Source of the DNA: an uncultured Bacilli bacterium
GTDB taxonomy: Bacteria; Bacillota_I; Bacilli_A; RF39; UBA660
DNA: 7,212 nucleotides
Assembly: GCA_947624845.1 (NCBI GenBank)
Contig: CANQMB010000055.1
Span: 1 to 7,212 of the forward strand
Direction of reading: 5' to 3'
Below the pieces are notes generated by a model. That model was not told the origin of the DNA, did no database searches, and saw nothing but the letters and a program-made list of their open reading frames with translations. Of the stretch, positions 1-5,886 are shown piece after piece. Position 1 is the stretch's first letter; every line of letters begins with the position of its first letter. A program made the position numbers and the translations under genes.

Positions 1-418
<418 letters not shown>

Positions 419-480
419 AATATATATTTTTGGTTTGTTTTAATTCATTTTCCTAGCTACTCAAAATTGACGTTTTGCTT

Positions 481-508
481 AGTTTTCAAAGATCATTACC
501 TGTGTAAT
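481..508 (-). promoter_or_regulatory. boxB-like hairpin and boxA antitermination element in the rRNA leader
   Basis: On the minus strand, TGATCTTTGAAAACT (495 to 481) closely resembles the TCTTTGAAAACT leader element found before rRNA genes in Bacillus, and the core of the E. coli boxA (TGCTCTTTAACA). Immediately upstream is a small perfect hairpin, ATTAC-ACAG-GTAAT (508 to 495). The order hairpin then boxA is the order known for rRNA leaders (boxB-boxA). BoxA normally recruits NusB/S10 so that RNA polymerase resists Rho termination on untranslated rRNA. The boxA match is good; the boxB role of the 5-bp hairpin is inferred from position only. Confidence 0.6.
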
Positions 509-525
509 CGCTGAGTTGCATTACC

Positions 526-554
526 AATATACCAAACGTTTTTGACATTGTCAA
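526..554 (-). promoter_or_regulatory. rRNA operon promoter P2
   Basis: On the minus strand there is a consensus -35 TTGACA (554 to 549), a 17-base spacer, and a -10 TATATT (531 to 526) preceded by TGG, giving an extended -10. Long A-tracts upstream (about 555-600) resemble an UP element. Transcription should start near 519, about 100 bases before the mature 16S, leaving room for the boxA leader. The -35 hexamer is also half of a perfect palindrome, TTGACA-T-TGTCAA, at 542-554. This is the sigma-A type architecture expected of a strong, growth-regulated rRNA promoter. Confidence 0.87.
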
Positions 555-696
555 CACTTTTTTCATTTTTTTCCAAATTTTTTTGACATTTTTTAGACAT
601 AATTTAACATCTTCTAATTTTTTTATTTCTTTCTATATCTTTAAAATAGCCAATTCAATTTTTTTAGAAACTTTACATCAAAAGATTGGAATATTG

Positions 697-717
697 ACAC
701 GTCTTTTAAAGCCGTGC
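697..717 (-). other. Possible 5'-end hairpin of the P1 transcript
   Basis: On the minus strand GCACG (717 to 713) can pair with CGTGT (701 to 697), including one G-U pair. After a G/A mismatch an inner CTT/AAG pairing closes a small loop. The predicted P1 start is about 717, so the stem would sit at the very 5' end of the RNA, where it could shield the transcript or affect promoter escape. This was found by eye, with no folding energy calculated. Confidence 0.3.
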
Positions 718-723
718 TCATTT

Positions 724-752
724 AATATAGCAAATCGAAAATATCATGTCAA
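724..752 (-). promoter_or_regulatory. Upstream rRNA operon promoter P1
   Basis: On the minus strand there is TTGACA (752 to 747), a 17-base spacer and TATATT (729 to 724) preceded by TGC, an extended -10. The hexamers, spacer length and the CG(A)TTTG run before the -10 match P2, which lies 198 bases downstream. No terminator or convincing gene lies between the two promoters, so the likely product is a longer rRNA leader. Tandem rRNA promoters are usual in Bacillus and in E. coli. It could instead start a small RNA, but I see no 3' end for one. Confidence 0.72.
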
Positions 753-754
753 TA

Positions 755-781
755 AAAAAATTACAAAAAATGTAATTTTTT
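755..781 (-). terminator. A/T-only hairpin, likely backup terminator before P1
   Basis: A perfect 11-bp inverted repeat (755-765 with 771-781) encloses a 5-base loop. On the minus strand the right arm ends in a T-run (760 to 754) that leads directly into the P1 -35 box. The stem is almost entirely A-T, so it is a weak terminator by itself. It may catch readthrough from the Ntdp gene or act as an A/T-rich upstream element for P1. The repeat is near-symmetrical and could also stop plus-strand transcripts, but no plus-strand gene is present here. Confidence 0.5.
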
Positions 782-813
782 ATTATTATATGCAAAGTAT
801 TTCTATTTTTTCT

Positions 814-847
814 AAAAAAAAGAAGAATTTCTTATCCATTATTCTTC
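814..847 (-). terminator. Rho-independent terminator of the Ntdp gene
   Basis: On the minus strand GAAGAAT (847 to 841) and ATTCTTC (828 to 822) form a perfect 7-bp stem around a 12-base loop, followed at once by eight T's (821 to 814). The stop codon of the Ntdp gene (TAA, 834 to 832) lies inside the loop, so the last codons of the gene form one arm of the stem. Confidence 0.8.
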
Positions 848-1377
848 ACTACTTTTAAATTTTTATAATCTTCATAGTACTTCTCTACAATTCCAGTAGA
901 GAAAGCCCCACTTTTTTTTCTTACTAATTCAATTAGAGTACTTAATTCACTTTTTAAAATTTTATCCAAATCTTGTGAATAATTCATCAATTCTTTATGA
1001 TATTTATATTCTCCCCGATCAAGCACTTTAAATGATCCATCTGGAAACACTCGTAAATCTAAATCATAATCAATATATTTGATAGTGTCTTCCTCAATAA
1101 TAAAGGGAGAAGCGATATTACAATAGTAATAAATTCCATCGGCTTTATATTGTCCGATAATATTAAACCAATTATTATAATAAAAATATAGTACAGCAGG
1201 TTCTTTCGTTCTCCAAGTTCTTCCATCCGCTTCTATGACTTTCGTTTTTTCATTACCAAAGACTAAATAATCATCATGGATTTCTAATAAAATAGCCTCA
1301 TCCCATGCTCGGTGGATTTTTTTATTATGCTTATAACTGTGAATTTGATATTTCTTCCCTATTTGTAAATTTTTCAT
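832..1377 (-). CDS. Ntdp-type nucleoside tri-/diphosphatase (DUF402 family)
   Basis: This 181-residue protein matches the Firmicutes DUF402 family of B. subtilis YgaC and the S. aureus nucleoside tri-/diphosphatase (Ntdp), cytoplasmic Mg/Mn-dependent enzymes that hydrolyse NTPs and NDPs. Length is normal (about 180). Family motifs recalled and seen here are SYKH with IHRAW (14-25, Arg23 being the conserved arginine), DGRTW (51-55), DGIYYYCN with SPF (80-92), and YIDYDLDLRVFPDG (101-114), whose aspartates are expected to bind metal. The C-terminus is helical. The start is the ATG at 1377, because GAGG lies seven bases before it; an in-frame ATG at 1431 would lie upstream of the promoter and have no ribosome site. 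The gene is a single-gene unit with promoter 1403-1431 and a terminator overlapping its stop. The physiological substrate here is not shown by the sequence. Confidence 0.93.
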   Translation of the reverse strand: MKNLQIGKKYQIHSYKHNKKIHRAWDEAILLEIHDDYLVFGNEKTKVIEADGRTWRTKEPAVLYFYYNNWFNIIGQYKADGIYYYCNIASPFIIEEDTIKYIDYDLDLRVFPDGSFKVLDRGEYKYHKELMNYSQDLDKILKSELSTLIELVRKKSGAFSTGIVEKYYEDYKNLKVVKNNG

Positions 1378-1402
1378 TTTGATACCTCGTTTTCTGTAAC
1401 TT

Positions 1403-1431
1403 ATTATATCTTGTTTTCTATTTTTTTTCAA
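1403..1431 (-). promoter_or_regulatory. Promoter of the Ntdp gene
   Basis: On the minus strand: TTGAAA (1431 to 1426), a 17-base A-rich spacer, and a perfect TATAAT (1408 to 1403). The start site should be near 1396, giving a leader of about 20 bases that contains the GAGG ribosome site. The -35 is only four bases beyond the T-run of the preceding terminator, so the two transcription units abut. Confidence 0.82.
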
Positions 1432-1434
1432 ATG

Positions 1435-1460
1435 AAAAAATTAGTGCAAATACACTAATT
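1435..1460 (-). terminator. Terminator of the ABC/DUF308/small protein operon
   Basis: On the minus strand AATTAGTG (1460 to 1453), loop TATTTG, and CACTAATT (1446 to 1439) form a perfect 8-bp stem, continued by four more T's (1438 to 1435). The TAA stop of the small membrane protein (1461 to 1459) overlaps the base of the stem. The stem is A/T-rich and the T-run short, so some readthrough is possible. Confidence 0.65.
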
Positions 1461-1623
1461 ATTTTCTAGAAAAATAAGCTACTCCCCAAAATCCAATACC
1501 GATCAATAGAAGGGTTGCAATTGTTGGAAAAGCTGGGGATCTAGTAATATGATCTACAAAATCAAATATTTTTTCTTGCCATTCATTAATGGTAGAAGAA
1601 AAATCTAACAACCACAAGTTCAT
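1459..1623 (-). CDS. 54-residue single-span membrane protein, unknown function
   Basis: I translated this small gene by hand; it begins MNLWLLDFSSTINEWQ and ends GVAYFSRK. It starts at the ATG at 1623, eight bases after a strong GGAGG (1636-1632) that overlaps the TAG stop of the DUF308 gene. It stops at the hairpin terminator, so it fills the space between stop and terminator exactly. Residues 1-28 look like an amphipathic, acidic helix (Asp, Glu and Trp among hydrophobics). After Arg28-Ser-Pro comes a single membrane helix (about 33-51), ending in a short basic tail (Ser-Arg-Lys). I do not recognise the family. Third gene after a fused ABC transporter and a DUF308 membrane protein, it could be an accessory subunit of that transporter or a small stress or holin-like peptide; the first is inferred from position only. 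Being real is well supported, function is not. Confidence 0.82.
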   Translation of the reverse strand: MNLWLLDFSSTINEWQEKIFDFVDHITRSPAFPTIATLLLIGIGFWGVAYFSRK

Positions 1624-1631
1624 TTCTCATT

Positions 1632-1638
1632 CCTCCTA
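1632..1638 (-). promoter_or_regulatory. Ribosome site fused to the DUF308 stop (TAGGAGG)
   Basis: The minus strand reads TAGGAGG (1638 to 1632): TAG is the stop of the DUF308 gene and the overlapping GGAGG serves the small membrane protein gene, with eight bases to its ATG. It fixes the start of that gene at 1623 and suggests coupled translation. Another ATG between them (1630) opens a different frame of only 14 codons and is too close to the site. Confidence 0.75.
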
Positions 1639-2265
1639 TTTTTTCTTTGTTTTCTTCGTCCTCGTTTTTTGCTTTTCTTCAACTACCTGTGCTTCTATGA
1701 CATCTTTTTCAATTCTTTGATCGACAACAATTACGCTTTTTCGTATTGTATAAGTAGAAAAAAGATCCAATAAAGCATAAAGCATAATGAAAATTCCAAT
1801 AACTTTTGTTAAAATAACCGCTCCAGCGAATGGATTAAATAACAAGATAATACCACATAATGTCGTAATAATCGAAATAATCATCGTCGCTTTCCATAGA
1901 TGATTTCCAGCATTTTTTAATTGGAATGCATATTGCATTTTCATAGCGCTGCTGATTACAATTGCAATTCCAATCACAAATGGAATAAATTTTCCTATGG
2001 CATATGGATTGACAATAATAAATACACCTGCAATAATCGTTACGATTCCATAGATGATGTTTAATTCCATAAAACTGTCATTTCTTTTACTGAAAAAGAA
2101 ATTAAAGAGTGCAGTAAGTCCTACGATAATTAAGAACCCACCAATAATATAGGAAATAGCTGCAATGGTTGCTTCTGATGCAAATACTAATAAGATTCCT
2201 AATACTAATAATAAAATTGAGGTAATAAATGATGATTTGTAAAATGTTTTCCATAAATTTTCCAT
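1636..2265 (-). CDS. DUF308 (HdeD-like) integral membrane protein
   Basis: This 209-residue protein has six predicted membrane helices in three pairs (about 12-30, 33-57, 69-88, 90-110, 124-145, 148-173). Gly-rich and Asn-Pro turns repeat between helices (VNPYAIG 85-91, FNPFAG 143-148), the layout of the DUF308/HdeD family, whose E. coli member is linked to acid resistance and whose biochemical role is unknown. The tail (175-209) is charged, ends in a Lys/Thr/Arg-rich stretch and is probably cytoplasmic. The start is the ATG at 2265, after GGAG with seven bases spacing; a longer frame from 2340 lies inside the ABC gene and lacks a site. Its ribosome site overlaps the ABC stop, ten bases before the ATG, so it is translated with the transporter. 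Whether it is a transporter partner or a membrane stress protein is open. Confidence 0.88.
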   Translation of the reverse strand: MENLWKTFYKSSFITSILLLVLGILLVFASEATIAAISYIIGGFLIIVGLTALFNFFFSKRNDSFMELNIIYGIVTIIAGVFIIVNPYAIGKFIPFVIGIAIVISSAMKMQYAFQLKNAGNHLWKATMIISIITTLCGIILLFNPFAGAVILTKVIGIFIMLYALLDLFSTYTIRKSVIVVDQRIEKDVIEAQVVEEKQKTRTKKTKKK

Positions 2266-2275
2266 ATACTTTCTC

Positions 2276-4579
2276 CTACTCCGTTCTAAGTGATTCGACT
2301 GGATCTTTATTAGAGGCAACTCGTGCTGGAATAAATCCACCGATCATCGTTAAAATAATACTTATCATTACTAATATTATAGCATGAATTGGATTCATTT
2401 TTGCCACATTTGGAAGTTCCGATAAATTTTCAATAATATGATTGGTTGGTATTACTAAAATTCTCGCAATGACAATTCCTAAAACTCCAGAAAAGATTCC
2501 TACAATGAAAGCTTCTGCCATAAATACTCGTTTTACATCCTTTTTTCGAGCGCCCAGTGATCTTAAAATTCCAATTTCTTTTGTTCTTTCTAAGACTGAA
2601 ATATAAGTAATGATTCCAATCATGATCGAAGATACAACTAAAGAAATAGATGAAAATGCAATTAAAACAATGGTAATCGCATCCATAATGTTTCCTGAAA
2701 GTGAAGAAATCATACTAGCCATATCGGTATACTGAATTTGGTCTTTTTCTTCTTTTCCTTTATTATAATGATCCAAATGTTTTAAAATATCATCTTTACT
2801 TTCAAAATTTTTTGGATAGATATAAATAGCACTTGGCGTTGTTTCTGCTCCTAAATATCCTAAGATTGTTTCTTTGGTATTTGTTAAATCTTTATCATCA
2901 AATAATTGATGCGTTAAAATATTAAAATCTTCTTCTTGTTGAGCTTTTACAATTTTTGAATCTTTATTTTTTTCAATCACTTTTTCAGTTAAAGCATTCG
3001 TATAAGCGATTCCACTTCCAGAGGTGATAATCTCTTTTCCCTCTTTTCCTCTTATGATTGCTTGAACTTTTATTGTCATACTATTTTCATTTTGATAAAG
3101 ACCTTCTAAATCGGTACTTGGAACAAAATAACTTCCCATCTCTTGATAATAATCATCATTAAATACAACTTTTAATTCCTGATTTAAAATATCGTCAAAA
3201 TCAACTTTCTTTCCTGATAACCCCAATTGTTTTAGCGTCGATTGATAAATTTGATTTCTACTATCGACCTGTAATATTAATCCAGGCTTTTCTGGTTGAA
3301 TCTTTCCAGCGATAACATCGTAGTTATTGGTAACGATATCCATCGTTTTTCCATCTGTACTCGTTGGTAATAACGTCCAAGGAATCATCATATTCAAAGT
3401 AGAGACCAATTCATAATGATCGTCCTTACTTCGACTTATTATATTGAAGTTCGTTGTTTTCTGATAAGAAATACCTGAAATATCTTCTTTGTCTAATTCT
3501 TTTAAATAATCGATATACTCGTTTGTGATATTATTGGTATGCATCATTGTCTCTAATACATCATCTTGAACATATATCTGCTCTTTTTTCGGATACTTCT
3601 TCCTACTTTGAATATCTTTTTGCATTGAGACCATCATCTCTTCATCCATTGCCATGGCCTGTTCACTAATAATAATAGGCGCTTCGGATAAAGAGTCTTT
3701 TTCAAAATTGTCAATTTCTATTTTAAATCCATTCGATAAAGATAAAATTAAAGCAATTCCAATAATTCCAATGCTGGCTGCAAAGGCAGTTAGTGCCGTT
3801 CTTCCTTTTTTCGTTTTAATATTATTAAAAGAAAGATTTAAAGCCGTAAGAAAACTCATCGACGTTTTTTTAATATGAAAATCTCCATCATCTTTTTCAT
3901 TTTCTAGAGGATGATTATCATTTGTGATTGATCCATCTTGCATGGTAACAATACGCGATGCATATTCTTCAGCGATTTCTTTATTATGGGTAACCATAAT
4001 GACCAGTTTTTCTTTCGCAATTTCTTTAATCAGTTCCATAATCTGCTTACTAATCTTGCTGTCTAAGGCACCTGTTGGCTCATCGGCCAAAATAATATCT
4101 GGATCGTTGGCTAAAGCTCTTGCTATTGCAATTCTTTGCATTTGACCACCAGAAAGTTGATTCGGTCTTTTATGTGCATGTTCTCTTAATCCAACTCGCT
4201 CTAACAATTCTAAAGCCTTTTTCCTTTTTTTCTTTGCACTGACACCACTTAATGTCATACCCATTTCAATATTTTCTAAAACGGTGATATGACTAATTAA
4301 ATTATAATTTTGAAAGATAAAACCAATACAATTATTTCGGTAAGCATCCCATTCTGTATCTTTAAATTTTTTCGTTGATTTATTATTAATAATTAAATCT
4401 CCACTATCATAACGATCGAGACCACCGATAATATTTAAAAGCGTCGTTTTTCCACTTCCACTGGGACCTAATATGGCCACAAATTCATTTTTACGAAACT
4501 TTAAACTAAAATCTTTCAACGCATGTTGATAGAAATCACCTGTATGATAGGTCTTTTTAATATTTTTTAATTCTAGCAT
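2276..4579 (-). CDS. Fused ABC transporter ATPase/permease (MacB-like, FtsX family)
   Basis: A 767-residue fusion. The N-terminal ATPase (about 1-225) has Walker A GPSGSGKT (38-45), Q-loop Gln90, signature LSGGQ (142-146), Walker B IILADE (162-167), the ALDS D-loop and H-loop His198, all intact. The permease half has one membrane helix (about 262-284), a large extracytoplasmic domain (about 285-630) and three C-terminal helices (about 632-660, 689-710, 731-752). ERTKEIGILRSLGA (664-677) is the FtsX-family coupling motif. This four-helix layout is that of MacB, which acts as a dimer and moves substrates at the outer membrane face rather than through a channel. Substrates in the family include peptides, lipoproteins and toxins; nothing here identifies one. 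The start at 4579 follows AAAGGG; an ATG nine codons earlier lies over the predicted promoter. First gene of a three-gene operon. Confidence 0.93.
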   Translation of the reverse strand: MLELKNIKKTYHTGDFYQHALKDFSLKFRKNEFVAILGPSGSGKTTLLNIIGGLDRYDSGDLIINNKSTKKFKDTEWDAYRNNCIGFIFQNYNLISHITVLENIEMGMTLSGVSAKKKRKKALELLERVGLREHAHKRPNQLSGGQMQRIAIARALANDPDIILADEPTGALDSKISKQIMELIKEIAKEKLVIMVTHNKEIAEEYASRIVTMQDGSITNDNHPLENEKDDGDFHIKKTSMSFLTALNLSFNNIKTKKGRTALTAFAASIGIIGIALILSLSNGFKIEIDNFEKDSLSEAPIIISEQAMAMDEEMMVSMQKDIQSRKKYPKKEQIYVQDDVLETMMHTNNITNEYIDYLKELDKEDISGISYQKTTNFNIISRSKDDHYELVSTLNMMIPWTLLPTSTDGKTMDIVTNNYDVIAGKIQPEKPGLILQVDSRNQIYQSTLKQLGLSGKKVDFDDILNQELKVVFNDDYYQEMGSYFVPSTDLEGLYQNENSMTIKVQAIIRGKEGKEIITSGSGIAYTNALTEKVIEKNKDSKIVKAQQEEDFNILTHQLFDDKDLTNTKETILGYLGAETTPSAIYIYPKNFESKDDILKHLDHYNKGKEEKDQIQYTDMASMISSLSGNIMDAITIVLIAFSSISLVVSSIMIGIITYISVLERTKEIGILRSLGARKKDVKRVFMAEAFIVGIFSGVLGIVIARILVIPTNHIIENLSELPNVAKMNPIHAIILVMISIILTMIGGFIPARVASNKDPVESLRTE

Positions 4580-4594
4580 AATTATCCCTTTCCT

Positions 4595-4622
4595 ATTATA
4601 TATCATACTACAAATTGTTCAA
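4595..4622 (-). promoter_or_regulatory. Promoter of the ABC/DUF308 operon
   Basis: On the minus strand: TTGAAC (4622 to 4617), a 16-base spacer, TATAAT (4600 to 4595), with an A-tract upstream (4632-4639). The predicted start is close to 4588, only about ten bases before the ATG, which would leave a truncated ribosome site. A second possible -10, TATGAT (4607 to 4602), would start earlier and keep AGGAAAGGG intact but lacks a good -35. One of the two is likely used. Confidence 0.6.
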
Positions 4623-4641
4623 TTTTACATCTTTTTTTTGC

Positions 4642-4669
4642 AAAAGAAAAGAAGTCTTACCCTTCTTTT
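4642..4669 (-). terminator. Terminator of the DUF3048-gpsA-DUF1653 operon
   Basis: On the minus strand AAAAGAAG (4669 to 4662), a 7-base loop, and CTTCTTTT (4654 to 4647) make a perfect 8-bp stem followed by CTTTT. The TAA stop of the DUF1653 gene (4659 to 4657) lies in the loop, so the last coding bases form the first arm. The stem is A/T-rich and the T-run is interrupted by one C. Confidence 0.7.
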
Positions 4670-4902
4670 TGATACTTTTTATCTTTACTTTCTACCGTGA
4701 TTAGTTGAAATCGATATTTTTGACCTTCTTTATTTACCTCTTCTGTAAATGAGGAAAGTGCTCGAATCCAAAGTTTGTTTTCACCATACAATCCTCGGTA
4801 AACGACATACGGTTGTAAGTTTTCTGAATCCGTTGCGATACTTTCTACTATATAGTAGTTTCCTCGGTAATGCCTATAAATTCCTTTTTCTTTTACTTCC
4901 AT
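4657..4902 (-). CDS. DUF1653 family small protein
   Basis: This 81-residue soluble protein fits the DUF1653 family, small cytoplasmic proteins of about 60-80 residues with no established function. Seen motifs are GIYRHYRGNYY (7-17), the SEN stretch with VVYRGLYG (26-40), and LWIRALSSFTEEV (44-56), corresponding to the family pattern of a Tyr-Arg-His-Tyr-Lys-Gly start, a Val-Tyr-Arg core and a Trp-x-Arg-Pro-x-x-x-Phe motif; here Ala49 replaces the usual proline. The tail is Lys/Glu-rich. Its ATG overlaps the gpsA stop by one base (TAATG), with GGTGG seven bases upstream inside gpsA, so translation is probably coupled. It is the last gene of its operon; the terminator hairpin spans its stop codon. 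Confidence 0.85.
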   Translation of the reverse strand: MEVKEKGIYRHYRGNYYIVESIATDSENLQPYVVYRGLYGENKLWIRALSSFTEEVNKEGQKYRFQLITVESKDKKYQKEG

Positions 4903-5870
4903 TATTTTTCCACCAACACCTCAAGCAATATCGTCGGATCTTCTTTTTGAATGCATATATCATAAATGGCATCCATTAAAGAAGAGGCAATTTTTTTTCG
5001 TTGTAATAGGCTATAAATTGACTGTAAAGTATAAAGTCCTTCGATGGTCGTATTTTCTTCATATTCTTTTCGTTCTTTACTTTTCATACCAATTAAACTT
5101 CCATACGTATAATTTCTACTTTTTAAACTATTGCACGTTAAAATTAAATCTCCCATTCCTGCATACGTAAATATTGTGTTCTCATTTCCGCCTAAAGCTT
5201 CAATTATTGTAGCCATCTCCTGTAAAGCACGCTTTTGAAAGAAAGCTTTTGTCGATTCACTTTGACCTAATCCATTTAAAATTCCCGTTGCAATGGCCAT
5301 AATATTTTTCATGCCTCCGCAGAGTTCTACTCCTAAAATGTCTTCCCAACGCTCTAATTTTAAATGTTCATTATGAAAAGCCAAATCCACACGAGCCGCT
5401 GTTTTTAAATCGTTGCTTGCTACTGTTAAAGCACAGACCGTATCGTTTGCTAAATCAATCGCAAAAGTCGGTCCACTCATAACGGCAATTTGATCCGTAT
5501 TTAAATATTTTTCTACAATCTCATGAGCAAAAAGTCCATTTTCTATTTCTAAACCTTTACTTGCAATACAAACAGAGGACTCCCTTTCATAAAAATCTTG
5601 CATTTTTTGTATCGTTTCTTCCAAATAGGCAACGGGAACCGCCATCACTAGTAAATCTTTTTTTCGACAGGCTTCCTCTATATCACAAGTAATTTCAATC
5701 TCATCATCTAAATGAATTCCCTTTAACCGTTCCTCATTTTTTCTTTCCTTTACTAGTAGATCTCTTTCTTCAGGAAAATTGGTCCACATGAGTACTTGAT
5801 GATGATTTCTTTTTAATACAGTAGCAAGAGCCATTCCATAGGCTCCCGTTCCAAATACTGTAATCTTCAT
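4902..5870 (-). CDS. gpsA: NAD(P)-dependent glycerol-3-phosphate dehydrogenase
   Basis: GpsA reduces dihydroxyacetone phosphate to sn-glycerol 3-phosphate in the cytoplasm, the backbone precursor for phospholipids. The 322 residues (family about 330) begin with the Rossmann motif GTGAYG (7-12). They include SKGLE (104-108), SGPTFA (132-137), the catalytic lysine in GGMKNI (Lys188) and the signature GMGDLILTC with SRN (238-253, Arg252 expected to bind substrate phosphate). Glu278 in the IEG motif replaces the commoner VEG form conservatively. Nothing essential is missing. The start is the ATG at 5870, nine bases after a perfect AGGAGG; a frame extending to 5942 lies within the preceding gene. 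It sits between a DUF3048 gene and a DUF1653 gene in one operon. Confidence 0.96.
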   Translation of the reverse strand: MKITVFGTGAYGMALATVLKRNHHQVLMWTNFPEERDLLVKERKNEERLKGIHLDDEIEITCDIEEACRKKDLLVMAVPVAYLEETIQKMQDFYERESSVCIASKGLEIENGLFAHEIVEKYLNTDQIAVMSGPTFAIDLANDTVCALTVASNDLKTAARVDLAFHNEHLKLERWEDILGVELCGGMKNIMAIATGILNGLGQSESTKAFFQKRALQEMATIIEALGGNENTIFTYAGMGDLILTCNSLKSRNYTYGSLIGMKSKERKEYEENTTIEGLYTLQSIYSLLQRKKIASSLMDAIYDICIQKEDPTILLEVLVEK

Positions 5871-5879
5871 TGTTTCACT

Positions 5880-5886
5880 CCTCCTA
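5880..5886 (-). promoter_or_regulatory. Ribosome site fused to the DUF3048 stop (TAGGAGG)
   Basis: The minus strand reads TAGGAGG (5886 to 5880). TAG ends the DUF3048 gene and AGGAGG is a perfect Shine-Dalgarno site for gpsA, nine bases before the ATG at 5870. It settles the gpsA start and points to coupled translation. Confidence 0.8.

Larger units (their letters stand above)
419..831 (-). other. Gene-free rRNA operon promoter and leader region
   Basis: This stretch of about 410 bases has no convincing gene. Read on the minus strand it contains the T-run of the Ntdp terminator (814-821), an A/T-only hairpin (755-781), promoter P1 (724-752), a possible hairpin at the P1 transcript start (697-717), about 140 bases of A/T-rich DNA with A-tracts, promoter P2 (526-554), a small hairpin plus boxA-like element (481-508), and roughly 60 bases of A/T-rich spacer up to the 16S gene. 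The A-tracts just upstream of P2 (about 555-600) look like an UP element. A weak inverted repeat CAAAA/TTTTG sits at 462-477. A plus-strand open frame here is low-complexity and crosses these signals, so it is not called. Confidence 0.75.

Noticed and set aside
641..721. 26-codon minus-strand frame starting at ATG 721
   Set aside because: The ATG lies at or before the predicted P1 start site and has no Shine-Dalgarno site, so it could not be translated from P1.
694..729. Plus-strand TTGACA followed by TAATAT
   Set aside because: The spacing is about 23 bases, too long for a sigma-A promoter, and no plus-strand gene follows.
583..858. Plus-strand 91-codon open frame in the rRNA promoter region
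   Set aside because: Low-complexity Phe/Ile/Asn/Lys composition from A/T-rich DNA. It covers P1 and two hairpins on the other strand, and has no ribosome site.
1378..1431. 18-codon upstream extension of the Ntdp gene
   Set aside because: It would start at the -35 box of the gene's own promoter, and the ATG at 1377 has the ribosome site and matches family length.
2266..2340. 25-codon upstream extension of the DUF308 gene
   Set aside because: It overlaps the ABC C-terminus with no ribosome site, while 2265 has a good one.
3654..4145. Two plus-strand frames (3654-3878 and 3924-4145)
   Set aside because: Antisense shadows of the ABC transporter gene, whose motifs are intact on the minus strand.
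4749..4979. Plus-strand 76-codon frame
   Set aside because: Antisense to the DUF1653 gene and the gpsA end; no ribosome site and no recognisable protein features.
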